From NCBI GenBank assembly GCA_900539655.1, contig UQCR01000021.1, forward strand, positions 10,588 to 74,587: DNA of 64,000 bases, written 5' to 3'. This stretch comes from an uncultured Robinsoniella sp. Its GTDB lineage: Bacteria; Bacillota; Clostridia; Lachnospirales; Lachnospiraceae. The number at the start of each line of letters is the position of its first letter. The first letter of the stretch is position 1. Positions 43,411 to 51,378 of the stretch are shown one piece after another. Under the pieces are notes generated by a model, which did not search any database, had not been told where the DNA came from, and saw only the letters and a program-made list of their open reading frames with translations. A program made the position numbers and the translations under genes.

Positions 43411-44144
43411 AAGTAGTAGGAGTAATACCATCAAGATACAAATCAAGCAGATTTCCGGGAAAACCATTGGCGGATCTTCACGGGAAGCCCATGATCTGGT
43501 GGGTATATCAGCAGGTAAGCAAGGTAAGAAACTTCGATGAAGTATATGTGGCAACCGATAATCAGGAAATCTATGACGTCTGCACGGGATACGGGTTCAA
43601 GGTGTTGATGACAAGTGAAAAGCATACTAATCCCACAGAGCGGACACATGAAGTATCCGATCTGATACCGGCTGATATCTATGTGTTTATCGGTGGAGAC
43701 GAGCGCCAACAAACGGCTCAGGCAATTGAAAAAGTAGTGGAAACGGCAAAAAGTACGGAAGGGTTCTTCGTTGCAAATGCAATGACCACCATTAAGACCG
43801 GACCGGAAGTTATCGACTTTACTAATATTAAAATGATCGCCAATGAAGCAGGTGACGGCCTCTATACATCCAGAAGCCCACTTCCATATCCAAAGGGAAG
43901 CCTGGAATTCGATTATAAAAAGTTTGTTGGCATCTGTGCATTTACAAAAGAAGCGTTGGATTTCTTTGTAACCACTCCCCAGAGTATGCTGGAGAAGGTA
44001 GAAGAGTGTGACCTGATCCGCTATATTGAACATCACAAAAATGTCAAATTTGTGGATGTGGACTGCAGAACGGTGTCTGTGGATACTCCGAAGGATCTGG
44101 AAATGGTAAAAGACCTGATGGTTGCAGAAGGAATCGTAGGATAG
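43407..44144 (+). CDS. KdsB/NeuA-like CMP-sugar cytidylyltransferase
   Basis: A 245-residue nucleotidyltransferase with the KdsB opening IPSRYKSSRFPGKPL (Arg and Lys conserved) and C-terminal VDVDCRTVSVDTPKDL. It activates a 2-keto-3-deoxy sugar acid with CTP. The normal QGDEP metal loop reads IGGDERQQ (residues 95-102), so the loop is changed and the sugar may be other than Kdo. A Gram-positive has no lipid A, and no other Kdo gene is nearby. The HAD phosphatase follows after eight bases and a pyruvate-type aldolase lies further on, which together would make, dephosphorylate and activate such a sugar. Confidence 0.85.
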   Translation: MKVVGVIPSRYKSSRFPGKPLADLHGKPMIWWVYQQVSKVRNFDEVYVATDNQEIYDVCTGYGFKVLMTSEKHTNPTERTHEVSDLIPADIYVFIGGDERQQTAQAIEKVVETAKSTEGFFVANAMTTIKTGPEVIDFTNIKMIANEAGDGLYTSRSPLPYPKGSLEFDYKKFVGICAFTKEALDFFVTTPQSMLEKVEECDLIRYIEHHKNVKFVDVDCRTVSVDTPKDLEMVKDLMVAEGIVG

Positions 44145-44152
44145 GAGTTTTT

Positions 44153-44803
44153 ATGTATAAAGCAGTAATATTCGATCTGGACGGGACCCTGCTGGACACT
44201 TCCGCAGGCGTATTAAAAAGTGTGGACTATACCATTGACAAGATGGGTTACCAGCCCCTTGAAAATGAAGTGAAACGCACCTTTATTGGTCCGCCCATTA
44301 AAAAATCCCTGATGAAACAATATGGATTATCAGAAGAAGAAGCCGACCGGGCAACAGAAATATTCCGGGACCGGTATAAAAATCATGATCTGTTTTTGGC
44401 AAAAGCTTATGAAGGTATCTATGATTTGCTGGATGCCCTGCGTGAAAACGGCTATAAAATTGGAGTTGCTACCTTAAAAAGAGAGGATTATGCAATCGAG
44501 ATCTTAGAGCATTTTCAGATCGCAGAACACTGTGATGTGATCTGTGGCTCAGACTTTGCCAGCAAAATGTCAAAAAAAGATGTACTTCTGCGCTGTGAAT
44601 CCCTTATGGGGCTTACACTTTCCAAAGAGGGAATCCTGATTGGGGATACAACATCCGATGCAGTGGGAGCTTTTGAAGCAGGGGTAGACTTTATGGCAGT
44701 TACTTTTGGCTTTGGATTTCGCACGGACAGTGATGTTAAAGAGCATCCGCATGTGTTTACGGCGGATACGGTTGAGGATATTAGAGAATTTTTTGAAGTA
44801 TAA
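44153..44803 (+). CDS. HAD-family phosphatase (Gph/PpaX-like)
   Basis: A 216-residue HAD hydrolase: FDLDGTLLDT with nucleophile D8 and acid D10, VATLKR as motif II region, K at SKKDVL and IGDTTSDAVGAFEAG as motif IV. The alpha-helical cap of about 65 residues places it with phosphoglycolate- and sugar-phosphate phosphatases. It is the last gene before a strong terminator. Next to a KdsB-like enzyme it may do the KdsC-type step of removing phosphate from a sugar acid. General scavenging is the alternative. Confidence 0.88.
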   Translation: MYKAVIFDLDGTLLDTSAGVLKSVDYTIDKMGYQPLENEVKRTFIGPPIKKSLMKQYGLSEEEADRATEIFRDRYKNHDLFLAKAYEGIYDLLDALRENGYKIGVATLKREDYAIEILEHFQIAEHCDVICGSDFASKMSKKDVLLRCESLMGLTLSKEGILIGDTTSDAVGAFEAGVDFMAVTFGFGFRTDSDVKEHPHVFTADTVEDIREFFEV

Positions 44804-44856
44804 AACCTCGTGGACAGGCATGCTTTTTCAAAGGATGTCTGTTTGCGGGGTTTTTT
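44802..44856 (+). terminator. Strong intrinsic terminator after the HAD gene
   Basis: A 20-bp stem with several G-U pairs (44802-44821 with 44835-44854), a 13-base loop, and a final run of six T. It begins within the stop codon of the HAD gene. Confidence 0.85.
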
Positions 44857-44890
44857 AAACAGGTACCCAGGCACCTATATAGTAAAGAAT

Positions 44891-44919
44891 TTGCCGGGAA
44901 CCGCTAGAATCTATATAAC
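44891..44919 (+). promoter_or_regulatory. Candidate promoter of the GT2 fusion gene
   Basis: TTGCCG (44891-44896), 17-base spacer, TATAAC (44914-44919). It restarts transcription after the terminator at 44856. Confidence 0.5.
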
Positions 44920-44934
44920 AAGGGAGATAAGAGA

Positions 44935-46671
44935 ATGGATAAAAAAGTACTGATTTCGATCATAATACCGGTTTATAATGTGGAAAAATATTTAAGAAGA
45001 TGTCTGGATTCGGCTGTAAGCCAGACAATGAAAGAAATAGAAGTAGTGGCGATTGATGATGGCTCTACTGATAGTTCAGGTGTAATCCTGGATGAATATA
45101 AAAAGAAATATCCGGAAATCATGCAGGTGCTGCATACAGAAAATCATGGACAGGGAATCGCAAGAAATCTGGCAATCAAAGAAGCAAAAGGTACATATCT
45201 TGCATTTTGTGATGCAGATGATTATATGATAGAGAACTCTCTGGAACGCATGTATGCCCGTGCCCAAAAAGAAAACTGTGAGTTAATCTATGGAGCTTCT
45301 TACCGGGTAAGGGGTAACGGGAAATATCTGCTGGGATTGCTGCCCGGCCCGGTGACAAAAGAAAGTATGCTCCTGGATATCACACCGTTTACGCTATGGA
45401 GTCTTCTGGTTAAAAAAGAACTCTGGGAGAAAACTGGTGGAACTGCAGACATGATTTACCAGGATGTTGCCTATATACCTGTTTTGATCGCAGCAGCCGC
45501 AAAAGTTGGATATGAGCCGTCACCTGTTTATTATTGGATGGATCGGGAAGATTCCACTGTGCACCGCACAAAAGAAAGAAAAATTTTAGATTTTGTAAAA
45601 GCTGCAAAAATGGCAATTGAAAATATTGATCCAAAATATCGTAATGAAATTGTAATGAATATGGCAGAAAAGACCATTGATAAATCGAAAGCAATGTGGT
45701 ATTTTGGGGATGAGTTCTTTTCATATTTCAAATCACTTGCATCAATGATCGAAAAGAATCCATGTTATCTGTCAAACCCGGATAAATATAAGGAAATTAC
45801 CTACTATTTAAGTTTGACAGAGCATGCAGTGCCAAGGAAAATATATCTGGATGGATTTTCACAGGAAATCACAGCCCAGCAGGCGGCAGAAACAGCCCGT
45901 CAGGCATTTCGTGAAGAGGGGGAGGCAATTGTGCTCAGTCCCTTAAACTGTGATGTTAAGGAAAACCAGATGATCGAACAGGCATTTTTACAAAAGAATT
46001 ATAAACTGGCAGCCGGATATTTTGCATTGAAAAGAATCTATGCAGAAGGTGGTATATATCTGGGCGCCAATATGAAAATAAATGGACCGTTTGACTGTAT
46101 GTGCTCTTATCCGGCGTTCTTCAGCTTTTTAGATGAAACTCAATTTACGGATAAGGTATTTGGCGGAGCAAAAGGTAATCAGGTTATAAAAGAAGTCCTG
46201 GATGGTCTGGTAAATAGTAAGACCCAGACGGAAGCAGACCCGGCAAAACAGATAGAAAGTTTGTTAAAAGGAAAGTATTCGGTAGAGATGAATGGAAGGA
46301 CAACCTATTCCAAATATCCATTTGTACTATTGTCACCACTTGCGGTAATGACTCCGGTAAGTGGAACTGTAATCGATTTGTGTCAGTGTACCCAGTTTGA
46401 TATGAATCCAAAAGATTTATTTACAATTCCAAAATCAACGCTTGCCGGTATTGCAAATTACCCGGTACCATGGCAGGGTACCCAGATTAAGAACTGGAAG
46501 TTTAAATATGGAGAATCCAAAAAGCAATGTGAAGAGCTTCGCAAAAAGTATGCGGGAGAGCTTAAGGCGATAAAAAATTCCGATGCATACCGGGTAGGAA
46601 ATGCCCTTGGTAAAAATGGACTTGGTAAAATGATTATGCGTATTTGTTTGAAATTTTTAGGAAGTAAATAA
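44935..46671 (+). CDS. Two-domain glycosyltransferase (GT2 + degenerate GT32-like)
   Basis: A 578-residue protein. Residues 1-230 are a standard GT2 domain: IIPVYNVEKYLRRCLDS, AIDDGSTDSS and the metal motif FCDADDY. Residues about 300-480 look like a GT32 (DXD sugar-binding) domain, with YFALKRIYAEGGIYL, but the Asp-x-Asp that should follow GGIYL is Gly-Ala-Asn, so this half has probably lost catalysis or become a binding module. The C-terminus is a basic amphipathic stretch. AAGGGAG precedes the ATG. It has its own promoter. Confidence 0.82.
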   Translation: MDKKVLISIIIPVYNVEKYLRRCLDSAVSQTMKEIEVVAIDDGSTDSSGVILDEYKKKYPEIMQVLHTENHGQGIARNLAIKEAKGTYLAFCDADDYMIENSLERMYARAQKENCELIYGASYRVRGNGKYLLGLLPGPVTKESMLLDITPFTLWSLLVKKELWEKTGGTADMIYQDVAYIPVLIAAAAKVGYEPSPVYYWMDREDSTVHRTKERKILDFVKAAKMAIENIDPKYRNEIVMNMAEKTIDKSKAMWYFGDEFFSYFKSLASMIEKNPCYLSNPDKYKEITYYLSLTEHAVPRKIYLDGFSQEITAQQAAETARQAFREEGEAIVLSPLNCDVKENQMIEQAFLQKNYKLAAGYFALKRIYAEGGIYLGANMKINGPFDCMCSYPAFFSFLDETQFTDKVFGGAKGNQVIKEVLDGLVNSKTQTEADPAKQIESLLKGKYSVEMNGRTTYSKYPFVLLSPLAVMTPVSGTVIDLCQCTQFDMNPKDLFTIPKSTLAGIANYPVPWQGTQIKNWKFKYGESKKQCEELRKKYAGELKAIKNSDAYRVGNALGKNGLGKMIMRICLKFLGSK

Positions 46672-46823
46672 AGTTTGATAATATAAGCAGGCAGCCCGAT
46701 ATCCGTCAAAGGCAGACAGTGTGAGATGATCTTACCGGTAATATTGAGGAAGGCGGACCATAGATCTAAAGTTTCCCGGAAACATTGATAGCACCACAAT
46801 GCCGGTGATAAAATGGAAAACAC

Positions 46824-46852
46824 TTCACAAAATCCTAATTTACCTGTATAAT
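46824..46852 (+). promoter_or_regulatory. Promoter of the aldolase gene
   Basis: TTCACA (46824-46829), 17-base spacer, perfect TATAAT (46847-46852). The 276-base gap from 46672 to 46947 otherwise holds no gene and no convincing terminator. Confidence 0.7.
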
Positions 46853-46947
46853 AAGTGCTGTATGCAGCAACTTATATCGAATTATATGGAATTTTACATC
46901 AAAATTTATTGATAGACCAATGAGTTTTGAAGAACAGGAGATTAAAA

Positions 46948-48546
46948 ATGAATAATATAAAATTATTAGATTGTACTTTACGTGACGGTGGTTATGTCAA
47001 TGACTGGAGATTCGGACACGACAACATCGTCAGTTTATTTGAAAGACTGGTGAGTACCAATGTGGATATGATTGAGGTTGGTTTTTTAGATGAAAGAGAA
47101 GAATTTAATATCGACCGTACCATCATGCCAAATACAGACTGCGCAGGAAAGATTTTTGACGGGCTTGACAGAAGACAGGCAATGGTAGTAGGTATGATTG
47201 ATTTCGGAACCTGCGGGATAGAAAATCTCTCCCCCTGCAAAGACAGTTATCTGGACGGAATCCGCGTAATCTTTAAAAAGCATTTGATGCATGAAGCAAT
47301 TGCGTTCTGCCGCCAGGTGAAAGATCTGGGGTATCAGGTATTTACGCAGGCAGTATCCATTACAAGTTATTCTGACAGAGAGATGCTGGATCTGATTGAT
47401 CTGGTAAATGAGTTAAAACCTTATGCAGTATCCATAGTAGATACCTATGGATTACTCCATCAGGAACACCTGATGCACTATTTTGAATTATTAGACCACA
47501 ATCTCGTTCCGGAAATTGGTGTTGGATATCATTCACATAACAATTTTCAGCTGGCATATTCCAACTGTATGGAAGTTCTGAAAGCCCATACGGACCGTAT
47601 GGTAGTCGTAGATGCAACTCTTTACGGAATGGGTAAAAGCGCCGGAAATGCGCCGATAGAACTGCTCTCAATGTACCTGAATACCAACTGCGGAAAGAAT
47701 TACGATATCAGCCAGATGTTAGAAGCGATTGACATCAACATCATGAACATTTATGAAAAGAGTCCATGGGGATATAATCTCTTCTTCTATCTGTCAGCAT
47801 CTAATAACTGTCATCCAAGTTATGTGAAATATTTAATGGACAAGCACACCTTATCTCTGAAGTCCTTAAATGAAATACTGAACAGCATTGAATTTGAAAA
47901 GAAATTATTATACGATCAGAAGTATATCGAACATCTGTACAATCAATATCAGAACGCAGAATGCAATGATGTAAGTGATCTGGCAAAACTGGAAGAACAG
48001 TTAGCAGGAAAGAAAATTCTCTTAGTAGGGCCAGGAAAGAATGTACAGGCTCAGGAAGAAAAAATCAAAGCATATATGGAAGAAAACCATCCGGTTGTCA
48101 TATCCACGAATTATATACCGGGTGCCCTGATGGTAGATTATGTATTCTTAAGCAACTCCAGGAGATATGTACAGTTAAACAGCGTGATAACGGAGTATAA
48201 AAACCGCGATACAAAAGTGATTGCCACATCTAACGTGACCAATACAAAGGGCAGCTTTGACTATACTTTAAACTACAGTTCATTGGTGGATGAAGACGCA
48301 GATATCATTGATAATGCATTTATCATGCTTCTGAAAACCTTGATGAAAGTAAAAGTGAAAAACGTGGCTTGTGCCGGATTTGACGGCTATTCACCTGTTG
48401 AGGATAACTATTATAATTCCAGCATGGAATACCGGATTGAGAAAGAGAAGTCCAACAGCATGAATCAGTATGTGGTTGACTGCCTTGAGAAGATGGAAGA
48501 TAAGATTTCGGTGAAATTTATAACCGATACGTTCTATGTGAAATAG
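46948..48546 (+). CDS. DmpG/HMGL-type aldolase with C-terminal extra domain
   Basis: A 532-residue protein. Residues 1-330 are an HMGL-like TIM barrel: LLDCTLRDGG (R12, D13) and GYHSHNNFQLA supply the metal and pyruvate-enolate residues used by 4-hydroxy-2-oxovalerate aldolase and relatives. The C-terminal 200 residues form a Rossmann-like domain (KKILLVGPGKNVQAQEEKI) with a flavour of DUF115. It should join pyruvate to an aldehyde to make a 2-keto acid, or cleave one. No dehydrogenase partner of the catabolic DmpFG type is present, so a biosynthetic role, making a ulosonic acid for the KdsB-like enzyme upstream, fits better. ATG 46948 is preferred for CAGGAG upstream. Confidence 0.85.
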   Translation: MNNIKLLDCTLRDGGYVNDWRFGHDNIVSLFERLVSTNVDMIEVGFLDEREEFNIDRTIMPNTDCAGKIFDGLDRRQAMVVGMIDFGTCGIENLSPCKDSYLDGIRVIFKKHLMHEAIAFCRQVKDLGYQVFTQAVSITSYSDREMLDLIDLVNELKPYAVSIVDTYGLLHQEHLMHYFELLDHNLVPEIGVGYHSHNNFQLAYSNCMEVLKAHTDRMVVVDATLYGMGKSAGNAPIELLSMYLNTNCGKNYDISQMLEAIDINIMNIYEKSPWGYNLFFYLSASNNCHPSYVKYLMDKHTLSLKSLNEILNSIEFEKKLLYDQKYIEHLYNQYQNAECNDVSDLAKLEEQLAGKKILLVGPGKNVQAQEEKIKAYMEENHPVVISTNYIPGALMVDYVFLSNSRRYVQLNSVITEYKNRDTKVIATSNVTNTKGSFDYTLNYSSLVDEDADIIDNAFIMLLKTLMKVKVKNVACAGFDGYSPVEDNYYNSSMEYRIEKEKSNSMNQYVVDCLEKMEDKISVKFITDTFYVK

Positions 48547-48999
48547 ATTTATCTCCGGATAAGTAAACGTGGTTAAGTACACTTCCGCCATCTGTCAGAA
48601 AGCAATTTTAAATCAGGTCCCAGAGCTATCAGAGATAAATTTAAACTGATAGCTCTTCCTATGAAAAGATATATTTGCAGATATATTGTTTTAAACTGTT
48701 TTAGACTACCTTTGATACTATATATATTTAGAATTTGTGGAATTTGTAAGTGTTTTCTGTAAAAAAGTATTGGTGGAATATGTTTTTTAAAGATAAATTC
48801 TTATGTTAATCATAATTTTTATAATCTTTTTATGATGTTAAATATGAAGTAAATATTATAAAAGTATGAACTAAAATACCTCAGAATGTCAAAATTAGCA
48901 AAAAATATGTAAAAAATAACCTTATATAGGGTGGTAAAATCTTAAAACATATGATATAATTTAAACACTATATTGTGAATAATATGCGGAGAAGATAAA
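48547..48999. other. 453-base A+T-rich gap before ugd
   Basis: No open frame of interest. AGAGCTATCAG (48622-48632) and CTGATAGCTCT (48646-48656) form an 11-bp hairpin with a 13-base loop but no U-tract, a weak terminator for the aldolase gene. The rest is A+T-rich with several TATA-like stretches and the ugd promoter at its right end. Confidence 0.55.
48952..48960 (+). promoter_or_regulatory. Extended -10 promoter of ugd
   Basis: TGATATAAT: a perfect TATAAT (48955-48960) with the TGn extension, identical to the tagD extended -10, including the preceding TA. The -35 region (TGGTAA, 17 bases upstream) is poor. Confidence 0.55.
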
Positions 49000-50310
49000 A
49001 TGAAAATAGCAGTTGCAGGAACCGGTTATGTCGGCCTTGTCACAGGTGTATGCCTGGCGAGCAAAGGACATGATGTAACTTGTGTTGATATTGATGAAGA
49101 AAAAGTTGAGAAAATGAAAAAGGGGATATCCCCTATCTATGAGCCGGGGCTGGATGAATTAATGCAGCAAAGCATGAATCATTTACAGTTTACGACGGAC
49201 TATGGCGCTGCATATAAAGATGCGGAGGCCATTTTTATTGGCGTGGGAACTCCTGAAAAACAGGATGGTTCCGCAAATCTAACCTATGTATTTAAAGTGG
49301 TAAAACAGATCGCACAATCCGTAGAGCGGGATTGTGTAGTTGTAGTAAAATCCACGGTACCGATAGGTACGAATGACAAAGTAGAAGCCTATTTGCGGGA
49401 ACGTTTGGCGCATGATGTTAAAGTGGATATAGCGTCAAATCCTGAATTCCTTTCACAGGGAACTGCAGTACCGGATACCCTTCATGCATCCCGCATTGTG
49501 ATTGGTGTGGAAGATGAAAAAGCAGGTGAAGTATTAAAGAAAGTGTACGAGCAATTCGATGCACCGGTAATTGTAACAGACAGAAGAAGTGCAGAGATGA
49601 TAAAATATGCATCCAATGACTTCCTGGCACTGAAGATCTCATATGTTAACGAAATAGCAAACCTGTGCGAAATCGTAGGTGCTAATATTGAAGATGTTAC
49701 AAAAGGAATGGGATATGATGCGCGAATCGGAAAGAGATTCTTAAACTCCGGCATCGGTTATGGCGGCTCTTGTTTTCCAAAAGATACAAAAGCTTTAAGC
49801 TGGCTTGCAAGTTTTAATGACAATGAAATCAAGACGATCAGAGCAGCCATTGATGTAAATGAAAACCAGAAATTAAAGCTGGTGAAAAAAGCCAAGAAAT
49901 ATTATGAAGACTTTACAGACCTCAATGTGGCAGTTCTTGGACTTACCTTTAAGCCTGGAACGGATGATCTGCGTGAAGCAGCGTCCCTTGTAAATGTACC
50001 AATCCTTCTGGAAGACGGCGCAAATGTGAAAGCCTGGGATCCGGTTGGAACTGAAAACTTTAAAAAACTCTATCCAAAGAAAGTTACTTACTGTTCAAGT
50101 ATCGAAGATACTTTGCAGGATGCAGATATCTGCTTTATTTTTACAGAGTGGGATGATGTGAAGAATTTTGATATAAAGAAGTACGAACAACTCATGAGAA
50201 AACCTATCGTATTAGACGGAAGAAATTGTTACTCCTTAGATGCATTTGAAGGCACGAAGATAGTTTACAATTCAATTGGACGTAAAACAGTGAATAGTGA
50301 GTTAATGTAG
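49000..50310 (+). CDS. ugd: UDP-glucose 6-dehydrogenase
   Basis: A 436-residue enzyme that oxidises UDP-glucose twice to UDP-glucuronate with NAD. NAD loop GTGYVG (residues 7-12), central helix with KYASNDFLALKISY (catalytic Lys), and active-site C258 in GYGGSCFPKD; TFKPGTDDLREA marks the UDP-binding domain. The start follows GGAGAAG. It is a single-gene unit with its own promoter and terminator. It provides an acidic sugar precursor for the polymer genes on either side. B. subtilis TuaD is the teichuronic acid counterpart, but no other tua gene is here. Confidence 0.96.
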   Translation: MKIAVAGTGYVGLVTGVCLASKGHDVTCVDIDEEKVEKMKKGISPIYEPGLDELMQQSMNHLQFTTDYGAAYKDAEAIFIGVGTPEKQDGSANLTYVFKVVKQIAQSVERDCVVVVKSTVPIGTNDKVEAYLRERLAHDVKVDIASNPEFLSQGTAVPDTLHASRIVIGVEDEKAGEVLKKVYEQFDAPVIVTDRRSAEMIKYASNDFLALKISYVNEIANLCEIVGANIEDVTKGMGYDARIGKRFLNSGIGYGGSCFPKDTKALSWLASFNDNEIKTIRAAIDVNENQKLKLVKKAKKYYEDFTDLNVAVLGLTFKPGTDDLREAASLVNVPILLEDGANVKAWDPVGTENFKKLYPKKVTYCSSIEDTLQDADICFIFTEWDDVKNFDIKKYEQLMRKPIVLDGRNCYSLDAFEGTKIVYNSIGRKTVNSELM

Positions 50311-50321
50311 GACAAGGAATT

Positions 50322-50354
50322 ACGGATATCCGTTTTTGCAGATATCCGTTTTTT
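50322..50354 (+). terminator. Intrinsic terminator of ugd
   Basis: ACGGATATC (50322-50330) pairs with GATATCCGT (50341-50349) around a 10-base loop and is followed by TTTTT. Confidence 0.82.
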
Positions 50355-50403
50355 GGGTGGTTGGAAGAAAATGAGAGAACGAAGGAAAGGTTGATAAATA
50401 ATT

Positions 50404-51378
50404 ATGAAATTGATTATTCAGATTCCATGTTATAATGAAGCACAAACCTTGGAAATAGCACTGAATGACTTGCCAAAACAGATTGACGGCATCGATGAAA
50501 TTGAGTATCTGATTATAAATGACGGAAGCCAGGACAATACAGTAGAGGTTGCGAAAAACTGGGGCGTGCATTACGTTGTAAACTTTAAAACAAACAAAGG
50601 CCTTGCAAAAGGCTTTATGGCGGGGCTGGATGCCTGTCTTAGAAATGGTGCTGACATTATTGTGAATACTGATGCGGATAATCAGTATTGTGGGGAAGAT
50701 ATTGAAAAGCTGGTAAGACCGATTATAAACGGAGAATCAGACATTGTTATCGGCGAAAGACCAATTGACAATACGGAACATTTTTCCCCGTTAAAGAAAA
50801 GACTACAGCATTTTGGAAGCTGGGTAGTCCGTAAAGCTTCAAAAACAGATATTCCGGATGCGCCAAGCGGATTTCGTGCATATAGCAGGGAAGCTGCTAT
50901 GCGGATGAATGTTATAAATGAATATACGTATACTCTTGAGACCATAGTACAAGCAGGCAGGAATAAGATGGCTTGTACATCAGTGCCGATTAGGACAAAC
51001 GGTGAACTTAGACCGTCCAGATTATTTAGTAGCATGTTTGGGTATGTGAAAAAGTCTATGCTAACGATTGTACGGGCGTTTATGATGTATCGGCCGTTAT
51101 ACTTTTTTACAATAATCGGTAGCATTCTTTCTTTTATAGGAGTTGCGATTGGTATTAGATTTATTTATTTCTTCATAATAGATGGAGGACGTGGTCATAC
51201 ACAATCCCTTATTTTAGCTAGTATGATGATTATTTTAGGTGTTATGACAGGAATTGTAGGTTTGCAGGCCGATATTATTTCTGGGAATAGGAAGTTATTA
51301 GAGGATATTCAATATCATGTGAGAAAGTTGGACTATGATGGAGTTAAGAAAGACGAGGACGAAAACAAAGATAAATAG
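50404..51378 (+). CDS. Membrane-anchored GT2 of the ArnC/GtrB type
   Basis: A 324-residue polyprenyl-phosphate glycosyltransferase: IPCYNEAQTL, INDGSQDNT, DxD in NTDADNQY (D90/D92) and DAPSGFRAYSREA. Two C-terminal membrane helices (about 230-255 and 265-290) anchor it. It should load a sugar onto polyprenyl phosphate for the GT-C-like protein encoded next. It overlaps the following gene by 44 bases, which supports a functional pair. Its codon use and base composition still resemble the upstream half of the cluster at its 5' end and become A+T-richer at its 3' end. Confidence 0.88.
   Translation: MKLIIQIPCYNEAQTLEIALNDLPKQIDGIDEIEYLIINDGSQDNTVEVAKNWGVHYVVNFKTNKGLAKGFMAGLDACLRNGADIIVNTDADNQYCGEDIEKLVRPIINGESDIVIGERPIDNTEHFSPLKKRLQHFGSWVVRKASKTDIPDAPSGFRAYSREAAMRMNVINEYTYTLETIVQAGRNKMACTSVPIRTNGELRPSRLFSSMFGYVKKSMLTIVRAFMMYRPLYFFTIIGSILSFIGVAIGIRFIYFFIIDGGRGHTQSLILASMMIILGVMTGIVGLQADIISGNRKLLEDIQYHVRKLDYDGVKKDEDENKDK

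Noticed and set aside
43407..44144. Kdo synthesis and a Gram-negative origin, suggested by the KdsB-like gene
   Set aside because: No kdsA, waaA or lipid A gene is present, and every other gene fits a Gram-positive; the enzyme more likely activates another sugar acid.
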